A DNA stretch of 64,000 nucleotides from Halisarca cf. caerulea (GCA_963170055.1 CAUJGJ010000397.1:9653801-9717800), one strand, 5' to 3'. Counted from the first letter of the stretch, positions 21,691-34,875 are shown. The notes: generated by a model not told the origin, from the sequence alone. Made by a program: numbers and translations.

Positions 21691-22515
21691 TGCACCTTCG
21701 CGAATCGAGAAGAAAGTGTCTCTGGATGATGTCATTCCTTCGCAAGCCACCGCATGGACGAAACATCCTACTGCTTCATTCTGGAGATGTAGAGAGGAAC
21801 CCTGGACCAAGGGAGATTGCCAGGAAAATGAAGAAGACTCAACTCACCATAGTTCACGTGAACACCCGAAGTCTGCCACGCTACTTTGACGATGTTGCTA
21901 CGCTTGTTTCTTCACATCGACCTGACATTCTTGCACTGTCTGAAACCTGGTTAGACTCTTCCATAGATGATAAAGAAATATCCCTTCCTGGCTTTGTTTT
22001 GTTTCGTTCAGATCGTAATCATTGTGGGGGTGGTGTAGCAATCTACTGTGCGGATCACCTACGTTGTTCTTTGATTTCTAGTGGTCCTACTACTTCTGCT
22101 GCTGAATTCTTGTGGGCTTCTGTAACTTCTCCACACTCATCTTTTGCTCTAGGCTGCTTCTATCGACCTCCTAGTGCTAGTTCTCAATCCGTTGATAGTA
22201 TTTGCAATAACATTGAATCTATGCTTCTTTCTAAGAAAAATCCAATTGCGTGTGGAGACTTTAACATCGATTTGTCCAATACCAACAAACCATTTGCCAA
22301 AAAATTTCAGAATTTTTTAACTTCCCGCCTTCTCCATCAATCAATTTCTGAGCCAACACACTTTTCTGATGCTTCTAATGCCATTTTAGACCTTTTAATC
22401 TCATCATCAGACCTTCAGATTGCGAAATCCCTAGTTCTTCAGTCCTTCTTCTTTGACCACCTACCTATCCTCCTTCAACTTAAACTTTTAGTTCTTAAAC
22501 CTCCTCCGACCTTGG
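21690..22515 (+). pseudogene. LINE ORF, 2A-like motif and AP endonuclease
   Basis: The open frame from 21690 begins with a short leader ending HSGDVERNPGP (21777-21809), a match to the 2A-like consensus D(V/I)ExNPGP known from some CR1/L2-group LINEs. An APE endonuclease domain follows: HVNTRSLPRYF, LSETWLD (catalytic Glu), RSDRNHCGGGVAIY, CFYRPPS, CGDFNIDL and FDHLPILL. It targets host DNA for retrotransposition. Homology stops near 22515 where the Penelope-like insert begins. The reverse transcriptase resumes at 24315. The frame to this point is open, so this half is young or well kept. Confidence 0.85.
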
Positions 22516-22657
22516 TTATAGAAATTCTTCGACATGCTAGATCGATTAGGATAAGTTTTAACTTTGGACAGATAACGCATGTCACAATTTTCATCAACAA
22601 TCATTCAATTGTACAACGTTTCGCCAACTTGGGCTTCTTCAGGTACACACAACTAAA

Positions 22658-22912
22658 CAAGTAATTCGAGTTAAAAACTTGTGGGGGCTGCCGCCCCACG
22701 CACTCGAATCACTTGCAAAGCATTGGAGGGTAAGTGCACAGCTGAACATTCATTAAACATACTGTTTATTGTAACTGGACGATTGTTTTGAAAACAATTG
22801 CCATATTTGGCAATTGTTTTCAAAACAATTCCTATAACTCATTTCTGTATAAATTCATACTTCTCTATTACTATTATATAAATTCTTTATTATAAGACTT
22901 TTCTTCAAATCC

Positions 22913-22955
<43 letters not shown>

Positions 22956-23020
22956 GACGAGCGTTACACACCGGAAGTCCAAATGAAAACAATATAGGGG
23001 CTGCCTGCGGCAGCCCCTAA
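22658..23020 (+). mobile_element. A-family hairpin element, copy 1
   Basis: The left end CAAGTAATTCGAG forms a nested hairpin with GTGGGGGCTGCCGCCCCAC and ACTCGAATCACTTG. The middle has a large palindrome built from ATTGTTTTGAAAACAAT. Then come (TA)n, CGGACGAGCGTTACACACC, GGAAGTCCAAATGAAAACAA, and the right hairpin GGGGCTGCCTGCGGCAGCCCC ending CTAA. Confidence 0.85.
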
Positions 23021-23176
23021 AAACTAAACTGATTGAACAATGTAAGTGAGTAGGTGAGTGGATGGAAAAATTAACCAATGGGATCAAAACATGCATGATG
23101 CCTGTCCAATCAGGGGATCTCACACATGACTCAGGGCTAACCCTGAGTCAAGGTTGTAGTTATCTGTGCTCCTGAC

Positions 23177-24315
23177 CTACAGGCTCTCCTTGATCCTCCT
23201 CTGCTTCCAATTCTGCTCCCTGTCAATGATTCTGGCATTCTCCCAATCGATACTATGGCTCTCTTTCACAATGTGTGCAGCATTGGCGTTCTTCATGTCT
23301 TCATTCTTCACCGCACGTCTATGCTCCTTCATCCTCACTGTGAATGGTCTACCAGTCTCCCCAATATATGACTTCTCATGGTCACCACAGGGAATCTGGT
23401 AGACAATTCCTTTGTCCGCATTTTTGTGTTTCCCTTTCACATGGGTGAGTACTGTTCGCAAGGTTGCCATATGTCTGAACACCGGTCTCGCTCCTTTCCG
23501 TGTGCAAATTCTTGCCAGTCTCTCTGACAGTCCTCTAATGTAAGGTAGTATGCAGAGTGGTGTTCTTCTGTCTTCTCCCTCGATCTCCCTGTTTTCTCTG
23601 GTGGTGTATGTACCTGTTGCTCTCTGTAGACCTCTTATAATTACTTCCTCTGGATAACCATTCTTTTGAAAAACTGCTTGTGTTTTCTCTATTCTTCCAG
23701 TTCCTCCATGGTCATGCAAATCTTTTGTGCTCTTTTCATTGAACATTGTATGACTCCATGCTTTATCCTGGGGTGATGGTCAGAGGTGTAGTGGATATAA
23801 CGGTCAGTGTGTGTCTTCTTCCGGTAGACTGAGATGATCAGTCTACAATCATCCTTCTTTACTAAAACATCCAAGAATGGTAGTTGACCTTCACTCTCCT
23901 CCTCCATTGTGAACTGGATGCTGGGTCTCAATGAATTCAAGTGTTGGTGAAACACACTCAATTCATCCATGTTCCCACTCCAGATCACAAAGGTGTCATC
24001 CACATAACATAGCCACATCTTGGGTTTCACCATAGCTGTCTGCAGGGCCATCTCCTCGAAATACTCCATGTAGATGTTCGCAACAATCGGGGACAATGGG
24101 TTGCCCATGGCTGCACCATCTGTCTGTTCATAATACTCATCATTCCACATGAAGTAGGTTGAGGTGAGGCATATTCTGAGTAGGCGTTTGATCATGGGGA
24201 TTGACAATGTTGTGTCAGGTGGATCATCACATGATTCCAGTCTTTGACCAATCACTTCCAGAGCTTCTTCAATTGGTACCTTGGTAAACAGAGCTTTCAC
24301 ATCAAAACTAACCAA
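23177..24315 (-). pseudogene. Penelope-like RT and GIY-YIG endonuclease, broken
   Basis: The reverse transcriptase part starts at SFDVKALFTKVP and includes GAAMGNPLSPIVANIYME, CYVDDTFVIW (catalytic YVDD) and GQLPFLDVLV. A frame change near 23695 (MEELEE then RIEKTQAVFQKNGYP) leads into the endonuclease: GIVYQIPC, SYIGETGRPFTVRMKEH and HIVKESHSIDWENARI. The first third of the RT is missing, so the copy cannot move. Domain order RT then GIY-YIG is diagnostic of Penelope-like elements. Confidence 0.88.
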
Positions 24316-25317
24316 TCTGTCATCACTGCTTTGCCTGGTTTAAGTCTTATCTCTCTAACCGTTGTCATCAAACGCGCATTGAAAACTATGTATTCCTCTC
24401 TTTGTTTTCCTACTAATGGGGTTCCACAAGGCTCCACTCTAGGCCCAACCCTTTTTTCTGTTTTTATAAATGACCTACCCTCTGTCCTCCCTTCTATCTC
24501 CACAGTACTTTTTGCTGATAACACAACCATTTTCCTAATTAGCAATGATATTCAGGAACTAAACTCATCCCTCCAACTCACTCTTAATCTAGCAAATGTA
24601 TGGTTACAAAAAATGGCCTCAAACTAAACATCTCTAAGACCAAGACCATGCGGATCCACTCCGCTAGAAAAGAAGTTAGTGACAGATTAGCCCTCAGCGT
24701 AGAAAATGTTGACATAGAACAGGTTCAAAAGTTCAAATTTCTAGGAGTAATAATTAATGACACATTATCTTGGGGTGATCACATTGATTTTGTTTGTAAC
24801 AAGGTCACTCGTAGTCTTAGCCTTCTACGTCGCCTCTCTTGGTTTTCCCCCCGACCTCTTCTTCTTCTCTATCTCAAATCGTACATTCTTCCTCTATTTA
24901 ACTACTGCGATAATGTGTGGTCTGTTTGCACCAAACAGGATAGTCATCTGTTAGAAACGCTTTTAAACTTCGCTTGTAGAACCGTCCTTCGCAAACGTAG
25001 AGATTATTCTGTCTCTTCTGCTCGTAAAGAATTAGGTATTTCAACTCTTAGTGCTAGACAAAAACACATTTGGCCCAAACTGTTTATAAGTGCTTATCTC
25101 TAAAATCACCTACTTATCTTAACAACCTTTTTTCCACACCAGCCTCTCATTATAATACTCGAGCATCTTCTACTTCACAATTAAACCTTCCACGTTTTCG
25201 TACTTCCCTTGGCCAGAAGGCATTTAGTTTTGTTGGCGCATCATTATGGCGATCACTACCAATTAACATCCGATGCTGTGCGGACTTTCGGGTGTTCACT
25301 AAACTATGTGAAAATCA
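24315..25317 (+). pseudogene. LINE reverse transcriptase, C-terminal half
   Basis: This continues the LINE from 22515. Visible motifs are WFKSYLSNR (about 24330), NGVPQGSTLGPTLFSVFIND, LFADNTTIFL, KFKFLGVIIND, HIDFVCNKVTRSLSLLRRL and the thumb/tail region to FTKLCENHFLG. The catalytic FADD is FADN here, a single G-to-A type change that would kill polymerisation. Several frame changes are present. It ends where the long B-like element begins at 25317. Confidence 0.85.
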
Positions 25318-25392
25318 CTTTTTGGGCCGCCAAAGGCGGCCCCTATATTTTTTTACTTTCACCGGAAGTGTCCGGAACGTCCGGAACGATGT

Positions 25393-25438
<46 letters not shown>

Positions 25439-26310
25439 CAACAACATGGCGGACTTTTAGGCGGTAGTCGAAGTCGTTGCTTCTGTTTTCGTCAACGAAG
25501 AATCTTTAAGACCTAAAGATTTGGATTGAGAGTTAATCACGAAGATTCAACTCGCTCCAAGAATTTCCATGGGCCTTCAATTTTTAGAGGTAGAGCGAGT
25601 GGTTTAAAGTTGTCGTCTTCGTTTTAGAAGTTGTGAAAGGACTCGAAAACTGACAAAAGCTGTTAAGCTGACTCATCTAGCAAGGAAGAGAACTTTGACG
25701 AAGAATTTAGGACGGAAACGTTGTTGGAAGGATGATTTTACTGAGACATTGTACCTTACTCTACCTTGGAAGTCCATGTAAACGAAGAAAAGGCTAAAGA
25801 AAGCTTCGGAAACAGGTAAGATGAGTGTGGAAAGCCTTTTGTCTTTTAGTTAACCATTATGGAGTACTTGAACGCTCATGTGAAAGTGTTTTAATGACGT
25901 TTAGTATGAGCAGGTTTTTAATAAAATAGTTTCTCAATGTGTTTTCGTGGATATGTTCACATACGTGTGTGTAATCTTGTGTATGTGTGTTTGCTTAGGT
26001 CCTCTAACCATAGATACTATGGTTCAACACGTCAGAGAATAGGACGCAGATGTTTGGATGAGAAGAAAACCTTTGAACCGCGAAAGTATGGAAACAACAG
26101 GAAGATCCAAAGAAGTTTGGGGAACAGGCAGGTAAGATGAGAGATGAAAGCTCTGTTTGGAATTAGCAAACCGTTTTCGAACGGTTGAACTTGTATGACA
26201 AGTGTTTCGGTGAGGTTTAGTGAGAGCAGGCCTTCAGTGAAAAAGAATTTCTTCAAGTAGTTTTTTTTGGATATGTTTGTGTATGTTAGCGTAGATGTTA
26301 TATACTATGT
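25317..26310 (+). repeat. long B-like element with tandem units
   Basis: It begins with the B-type end (GGGCCGCCAAAGGCGGCCCC, CACCGGAAGTGTCCGG, (TA)n, GTCAACAACATGGCGGAC). Instead of the short B body it then has tandem units of about 300 bases, each with GGAAACAGGTAAGATGAG or GGCAGGTAAGATGAGAG. The units match 14210-15070 reversed. Each unit thus holds a good splice donor consensus. The right end dissolves into TG arrays. Confidence 0.55.
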
Positions 26311-26319
26311 ACCCGTATC

Positions 26320-26323
26320 TATG

Positions 26324-26416
<93 letters not shown>

Positions 26417-26506
26417 AGGTATAGAGTATGTATGGTGTTTGTGTGTGTGTGTTTGATACAACATATAGTAGCATGCTATAGTGGAACCAGGTATCTATGT
26501 TGTTTG

Positions 26507-26539
<33 letters not shown>

Positions 26540-26767
26540 ATTGAGTATGTATGGTGTTTGTGTGTGTGTGTTTGATACAACATATAGTAGCATGCTGTAG
26601 TGGAACCAGGTGTGTAGTGAAGAAGTTCCACTGTGTGTGTGTGTGTGTGTGTGTGTGCTTTTGTGGTTTCATTGATTATTGTTCTTTCTTTTCATGTTCA
26701 GAATATAGACTAAAGCATTGTTTCTGAAGGCCTTTGGTGAAATTGTGTTTATTTGGATGTTTGTGTG

Positions 26768-26850
<83 letters not shown>

Positions 26851-26860
26851 CCTATTTGCA
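26320..26860. repeat. TG arrays with duplicated spacer
   Basis: Several (TG)n tracts are separated by near-identical spacers (GAGGTATAGAGTATGTATGG, TTTGATACAACATATAGTAG, AGTGGAACCAGGT). Open frames of Val/Cys are repeat artefacts. Confidence 0.85.
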
Positions 26861-26982
26861 ATCACTTGATACACCACATTGGTTATAGTACCATGCTGAA
26901 GTGGAACCAGGTGTGTGGAGAAGAGGTTCGGCTGTGTGTGTGTATGTATGTGTCCTTTTGTGGTTTCATTGTTTATTGTTTT

Positions 26983-27047
26983 TTAGGAGGTACCACAGGC
27001 AGCCCCTATATTGTTTTCATTTGGACTTCCGGTGTGTAACGCTCGTC

Positions 27048-27090
<43 letters not shown>

Positions 27091-27345
27091 GGATTTGAAG
27101 AAAAGTCTTATAATAGAGAATTTATATAATAGTAATAGAGAAGTATGAATTTATACAGGAATGAGTTATAGGAATTGTTTTGAAAACAATTGCCAAATAT
27201 GGCAATTGTTTTCAAAACAATCGTCCAGTTACAATAAACAGTATGTTCAATGAATGTTCAGCTGTGCATTTACACTCCAATGCTTTGCAAGTGATTCGAG
27301 TGCGTGGGGCGGCAGCCCCCACGAGTTTTTAACTCGAATTACTTG
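26983..27345 (-). mobile_element. A-family hairpin element, copy 2
   Basis: Reverse-oriented copy with the same (TA)n, palindrome and left hairpin. The right hairpin is altered (GGGGCTGCCTGTGGTACCTC). It sits between repeat units inside the TG-rich block, so it inserted after the array formed. Confidence 0.85.
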
Positions 27346-27910
<565 letters not shown>

Positions 27911-27939
27911 GCTATCCCATAATGTCTTCCATATTAGAA

Positions 27940-28151
27940 CAAGCGATTCGAGTTTAAAAAACTCGTGGGCCGCCTACGGCCCTGGAAACTCAAATCGCTT
28001 GGAAATCGGCGTTATTGACTAAAATAAGATTTCAAAGAACTCTTCTGGTCTAAAAGACCCTTCGCTGATAAAATCAGGAGCAAACGAATGAATTTCACCG
28101 AAATATAGCCGAAAGATTTTGTACCGACTTCGCGTCCGCCATGTTGTTGAC

Positions 28152-28185
<34 letters not shown>

Positions 28186-28255
28186 ACATCGTTTCGGACG
28201 TTCCGGACACTTCCGGTGAAAGTAAAAACAATATAGGGCCGCCTTCTGGTGGCCC
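27940..28255 (-). mobile_element. B-family hairpin element, copy 5 (complete)
   Basis: This 316-bp copy has both hairpins and the (TA)n tract. The flanks (CCCATAATGTCTTCCATATTA on the left; AAATTTAGAAATCTCAATTT on the right) are joined without the element at 28520-28560, giving a natural empty site. Comparison shows no target duplication longer than a few A residues. Confidence 0.88.
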
Positions 28256-28765
<510 letters not shown>

Positions 28766-29304
28766 ACACATTTAGCGTGTGTGAGGATGTCCATGTATAG
28801 TGAATATATTCATGTTTGTATGTACTTGATGTGTGTTTATCACATACTATGCTAATTTATATTGTCCTTTGCAGGAATTTGATACACAGAAAGTACAGGG
28901 TATTGTATGCTTATGCGAAGAATCTAACTTGATTCTGAAAAACTACTGTGTACATGTTTTCTATAATTGACTGTATTATGCATGGATTTATATTTTGTTG
29001 AAATACTGTTATATATCATTTTAATTTTTATTTTATTGTAATGGTTTATTAATAATTAGTATGTAAATAATGTCATGAATATAATAATATATACAATTAT
29101 ACTGTAGAATTATAATGTATATAAATTAATACATAATAGGAATAAATAAGAGAGAGTTAAGAATAATAATAATATTAATAAAAGGAATAAATGATGAAGT
29201 ATTACTTGGAAAATGTTATTGCTGCCATGTGTGCTGGTTGTTGGTTGCCTACATGGTTAGAAAAGGAACATAAAATATATTAAATAGACATGCTGAAAGA
29301 GTAC
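28766..29304. other. AT-rich, no gene
   Basis: AT-rich sequence with TAATAATAAT-type runs and no coding frame. Confidence 0.5.
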
Positions 29305-29700
<396 letters not shown>

Positions 29701-29770
29701 ATAATTATACATCACTACACAAAGCCACATATTACTCAGGGATCTTTCAATTCTGTGAGGATAATCTCCA

Positions 29771-29803
29771 AGTGATTCGAGTTTTCAGGGCTGTAGGCGG
29801 AAG
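29771..29803 (+). repeat. B-family end fragment
   Basis: CAAGTGATTCGAGTTTTCAG then GGCTGTAGGCGG is the hairpin end of a B element. Its other part, TTAAACTCGAATCAGTTG, appears at 32260 beyond piggyBac-3, so piggyBac-3 entered a TTAA within this end. Confidence 0.6.
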
Positions 29804-29849
29804 TAGGTAGAAGAAGAAGAAGGTAGGTAGGATCGTGGAATAACTCGCG

Positions 29850-32259
29850 CATGCAAAAACGCGTTATCGTGGAGAGGCCACTATAGTGGCTCTGTGAGCA
29901 GTTGTGGACGATCTATTTACTTTGGCGAATTTATTTCAAACTTTATACGTAGTATACATGTAATGAATATATACAGATTCTGCAGCAACAAAGCTCTACA
30001 ATATAGTCCAAAGGAGTTATAATGCATAATAAAACAATATTACAAGTTAACAGTATACTGTGTTATGCCGTGATTATACGGTAATATCCGATAAAATACT
30101 GCGTATACGGAAGGTGTTCAAGGTTGGGTAGAGGGCTTTGTGTGGAACAGGCGAAAACAAGGGGCAACGCAGAGAGGAATGGGCTCATTTGGGCAGCATT
30201 GCTTGCAGCAGTACTTGGTCCTCTTTCGGTTGGCCTTTGAGGAGCAGTAGCGGCAGTTCAGAACGCTTTGGAGGAGATCTGGGAAGTGCCGTTCGCAGAA
30301 TCGCAAGGAAGGAGATGCACTATCCACCGAAGATCGGGACCTTCTCTTCCTAGAGGAATGCTGAGCCATCATTTCCCTTGCCAATTCGATACGAAACTCC
30401 TTCTGAGATCGACGAGCACAGTGTGGTGACTCTGTTTCCAAAACATGAGCGTTTACTACTCCGACGTCTAGAAAGTAGTAGAAAAGACGGTGCCACCACT
30501 TCTTAGCTTTGCGGGAACAAGTATACACTTGCCGCTTGCTGTCCGATAAGTCCACGCCTCCCATGTTCTCGTTGTAAAGTTTTACAGCCAGTGGACAAGA
30601 CACAGCCGATCTGGAGCCATCCTTATTCTTGCGCATTACAGTCCCCTGCTCGTTTGGAGAGCAGATGGTTTGGACAAAGTCAATGTTCTTTTTTTGTCTC
30701 TCCAAACAAAGCAGTGGACATTTCCAACGATGTCAGACTTGTGTTGGCCACGCTCAAGGGTCACCCGTTTCAAAGAATTTGGATAGAGCCTTCGGTTTGA
30801 CCTGGCAGTGCCACAACAGTAGGTTTTGTTCTTCAGTAGCTCCTCAGCAAGGTCGACACTCGAGAAGTAATTATCAAAGAACAAGTGATGGCCTTTGTTG
30901 TATATATCCTTTGCAAGTCGTAACACAACTGCAGTGCTGAGGCTTGTCTCCCGTGACTGACCAGTGGAGCCCTCGTACACCTCAAAGTCATTGGTCAGGC
31001 CGTTTGGAGAACAGCGGCACCAAACTTTGAAACCCCGTTTGGTAGGTTTCATTGGCATATACTGCTTCATCACATTTCGTCCTTTAAAACCTACCATGGC
31101 TTCATCAATTGACTGCTCTCGGGGTGGATTGTAGCATGTTCTCCATGTTTGTCGGAGTCGCTCAATCATGGGCCTGATCTTGTGCAGACGGTCGTAACCT
31201 GGTTGGTTACGGGGCACTGCCTTGCTGTTGTCATTGATGTGCATGCAGTGCAGAAGAGCCTTGAAGCGGTCAATGGGCATCCCCAAACAAATGCCTGGCA
31301 CACCAAGGAGGGAGTCAGACGACCAGTAGTCTGCAAGACTAGGGAGCAAGTGAACCCCCATTGCGATTATCACACCCAAAAACAGATACATCTTGGACAC
31401 AGTTGTATCATACCACCTGTATCTAGCACTTGGTGGATTTTGTTGTGCATAGAGATTTGTCTGTTCCATCATCATTTCCATTATGTCATTTCCGAATGTG
31501 ATATCAAAAAAGTCCATTGCAGTAGCTGAACTGTCCATTTCTGTAGCTGGACCCGCAGGCTCACTAAATTGGTGAAGTTGGAAACTAGCGCTGCTGCTAT
31601 TAGGACCGGTAGTAGGCGTCACCGGATTTCCAGGTGGTTGTTCCAGCATTGAATTGCCACTAGAACTGTTATCTATACTAGAACTAGCAGTTGCTGTTTC
31701 TTGGGTTTCTTCGAGCTCTTCTTCGAAAGGAGTAGAGTTCTCCGCTTGTTCAATTCGGTCTGTTGACGCCAAACGTAGGGGAGAATAGTCTTCGTCATCA
31801 GAACTAGCGTCGGAATTGTCCCAATCAGGTTCGTATACGAGGTTCGCAATGTCTTTCGCTCTCATTTCTCTGTCCATATCGAAGCAAAACAAGCAAGGTT
31901 TACCGCCTTTTGAGTCCTAGAATAGATCTTATGAGATTTTGGAGGGCTTGTGTGTGAAAGTATCAGGTGTTCTGTCTCTCGGGTTCGACGAGAAATATAC
32001 CTTCGTAAAGTTTGAAGTTACAAGCGATCGGGAAACTATTTATTATAGCTTAACAGAAATTCAAGCTTACCAATAACTTTAGTCAATGGCAAAGTAAAAA
32101 TCAAGCCAAAGAACAGCTATAGTAGCTCAAAAAATGTCATCAAAAAACAAGCCACTATAGTGGCTTTTCCACCATAACGATGACATAACTTGACATGTTA
32201 TTCCACAACAGGTTGCGGTCACGCGCGAGCCACTATAGTGGCTCATCCACGATAAAGGG
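29850..32259 (-). mobile_element. piggyBac-3 element
   Basis: The right end is clear: GCTCATCCACGATAAAGGG followed by TTAA (32260-32263). Subterminal palindromes GAGCCACTATAGTGGCTC occur near both ends (29877 and 32229; a further copy at 32145). The left TTAA is missing; about 50 bases there (GAAGTAGGTAGAAGAAGAAG) look rearranged, so the left edge is approximate. Confidence 0.75.
30118..31892 (-). pseudogene. piggyBac-3 transposase, one frameshift
   Basis: An acidic N-terminus (EPDWDNSDASSDDED) is followed by a Ser/Thr linker and the DDE_Tnp_1_7 core. Catalytic motifs are QSIDEAMVGFKGR, HHLFFDNYFSS and NMGGVDLSDSKR, so all three Asp are kept. The C-terminal Cys/His finger (CERHFPDLL, CRYCSSK, CCKQCCP, CVAPCFRLFH) is complete. 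A single break lies in an A7 run at about 30691 (WRDKK then NIDFVQT). Likely start is the ATG of MDREMRAKD, shortly after 31892. If the homopolymer count is an error the gene would be complete. Confidence 0.88.
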
Positions 32260-32604
32260 TTAAACTCGAATCAGTTGTTAAATGAATAACTAATTGACAA
32301 TATGATTTTGTACCTATCATCAATCAGACACTATTTTCATACTCATGCACCAATAATCTTATCTCATTACAGATTGAATTTATTCCATTCACTAATGACT
32401 AAATTTAGAATGTTTGCTCATCTATTCATTCTATTATCATTTCATCATAATGTAAACCTCGAACTCTTTTTGTTGAATCTTTGTACACCCCCTTTGTTGT
32501 TTTTGTTTTTACCTTTTGTTCCTTCTCTTTTCTGGGTGCCACTTACAGTAGCCTCTGGCTAAAGGTTCTCCAGGTTAAATAAGAATAACCTATACCCTAT
32601 ACCC

Positions 32605-32780
32605 ATCATGGGTATGCAAATTTGTGTAGGCATAACATGTACACTACACATGGGTATGCAAATTTGTGTAGGCACAACACTACATATGGTATACAAATTT
32701 GTGTAGGCACAGCACTACACATGGGTATGCAAATTTGTGTAGGCACTATATATAGTATCATGCACAGCACTAATAGTCAT
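32605..32780. repeat. 36-bp minisatellite, about 4-5 units
   Basis: Units of CACATGGGTATGCAAATTTG followed by TGTAGGCACAACACTA. Shared with 21545-21690; scattered half-units continue to about 33000. Confidence 0.85.
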
Positions 32781-32849
32781 GGGCAATCTGCAAACATACC
32801 GTATATTAGCATGGCAGCACTATACATGGTATGCAAACATAACATACTA

Positions 32850-33858
32850 TAGGTTCTATTAATATATTTCAGCAAAAATGCTATCTATTGTAATGTATGG
32901 GCAGCCATGTTTTTTCACATCATCCCTACATAATATCGTGGTTCATGATAGCATGTATAACACTACACATGAGTATGCATAATAATGTGTGGGCAATAAA
33001 GGCATATCTGTATAGCACTGCATGCATGGCCTACTAAGTTATGTATACGTAGGTGCTCTAAGAGCATGGTCTGGTACAAAATTACATGTGCAGGACAGAG
33101 TCTAATACATGCAGCTGTTATACTTATCATGCAGGTACTAATTTCAATTAGGTATGCATACGCATGCAATGCCCATGCTTATTTGAAGGCAGCAATATTT
33201 ATTTTAAAGCATGGCTATGTCAAATTTATAGGAATTTATTTCTACAGACATAAGAGGACATAGGGCCTGATTTAGCATGCAATTCTATGTAACCTACCAG
33301 TTGTCATTAGAAGAACTAGTTTATTTATCTGTCTACATGATGCTAGATGCATTATCAGATCCTCTAGTGCCTCTGACCAGGTTTCTCCTGTGAAATGGTT
33401 GGAATGTTTGGCACGAGGAGGGCAATCTTCAAACAACCAGTAGCTCAGGATTACAGCTTTACGTGTGTTTTGAAGACCAAATTGTGATTTGATTGTAGCT
33501 GCAAGAATTAGAATGAAGTATGACATAATCATAATAGTTACAGACTCTTGAAGTCATCTGCTGCGTGCATCCTAGTTACTGTACTAGAATGAATGCCTCA
33601 GTTTAGGACCTGGTCAGGACCCCACACTGCCGGGTTTTAATTGCATGTGTTTAAAGCAAATATTTATGACTTTGGATAAACCGATCACATGCCCCCAACT
33701 CAGCTAGTAGTATGGCATGATTATACTGATTATGAGTATTATACTCAGCGGTTTAGTGTAATAAAAGGGCTTGGACGGATAGCACGCAGCTCTGGATAGC
33801 ATGTGGGCAGCTACGTATATAGCGTTCCCAAACCCACTTTTCTTGCGCCAAATAAAAA
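32850..33858. other. no gene seen
   Basis: Moderately AT-rich sequence with CATGCA-rich patches at the start. A short minus frame (33272-33532) has no recognisable domain. Nothing firm. Confidence 0.4.
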
Positions 33859-34110
33859 CAAGTAATTCGAGTTAAAAACTCGTGGGGGCTGCCGCCCCAC
33901 ACGCTCTAATTACTTGCAAAGCATTGGAGTGCAAGTGCACAGCTGAACATTCATTGAACATACTGTTTATTGTAACTGGACGATTGTTTTGAAAACAATT
34001 GCCATATTTGGCAATTGTTTTCAAAACAATTCTTATAACTCATTCCTGTATAAATTCATACTTCTCTATTACTATTATATAAATTCTCTATTATAAGACT
34101 TTTCTTCAAA

Positions 34111-34144
<34 letters not shown>

Positions 34145-34211
34145 CGGACGAGCGTTACACACCGGAAGTCCAAATGAAAACAATATAGGGGCTGCCTGTG
34201 GCAGCCCCTAA
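33859..34211 (+). mobile_element. A-family hairpin element, copy 3
   Basis: Complete copy: left nested hairpin, ATTGTTTTGAAAACAAT palindrome, (TA)n, CGGACGAGCGTTACACACC and right hairpin GGGGCTGCCTGTGGCAGCCCC then CTAA. Confidence 0.85.
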
Positions 34212-34598
34212 AAAGACTCCCTATTCAAAAAAGGTTTGTCAGAAACAATGTTAATTAACAATTGTGTACGATACCTTTTGTAATTTGTTTGCTTTCTATC
34301 TATCGGGAGAGCAAAGGGCCTAAGGCCAAAGTTAATGTGAACACAGGGGAAGTAATATTTTATTGAACTATTCCCCATATTAGAATAACTTCATTTAATC
34401 TTTATGTATAATTTGTATATTTTACCATGTCTATGTCATAATACTTGATTTTAATGTAAATTTTATCTGATTGAATAAATGTAATATAGACACAGAAATA
34501 AACAAAATAAACCCCCATACACATGGTAGAATATACACACCCAGACATGCATACACACACAAATTACATAATTTTAAAACTAATGTACAGGATAAAGT

Positions 34599-34601
<3 letters not shown>

Positions 34602-34664
<63 letters not shown>

Positions 34665-34687
34665 ACACACACACACGTACACACACA

Positions 34688-34748
<61 letters not shown>

Positions 34749-34875
34749 CATGTAAACACCCACACGCACCCACACACCCACATACACACACACACACACA
34801 CACGACACACAGACACACACACACACACGCACGCACGCACGCACACACACACACATGCATGCACGCACACACAAA
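34602..34875. repeat. CA array
   Basis: (CA)n with CGTACACACA and GCACGCACGC interruptions. Confidence 0.85.

Larger units (their letters stand above)
22590..24315 (-). mobile_element. Penelope-like element inserted in the LINE
   Basis: A 5'-truncated Penelope-like element on the minus strand separates the two LINE halves. Its coding end lies at 23177. Further on, at about 22600-22650, the reverse strand reads CTGAAGAAGCCCAAGTTGGC then GAAACGTT, a motif I associate with the terminal regions of these elements. An A-family element (22658-23020) interrupts this 3' region. The exact outer edge between 22515 and 22600 is uncertain. Confidence 0.7.

Noticed and set aside
21777..21809. Viral origin suggested by the 2A-like motif
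   Set aside because: The following sequence is an APE endonuclease of a non-LTR retrotransposon, where such motifs are known. No viral gene is seen anywhere in the window.
22658..23020. Classing family A as an ordinary TIR MITE
   Set aside because: Its two ends are different hairpins and are not inverted copies of each other; no consistent target duplication is visible.
32605..32780. Possible CRISPR-like array
   Set aside because: Units are directly adjacent degenerate minisatellite repeats without unique spacers, in animal DNA.
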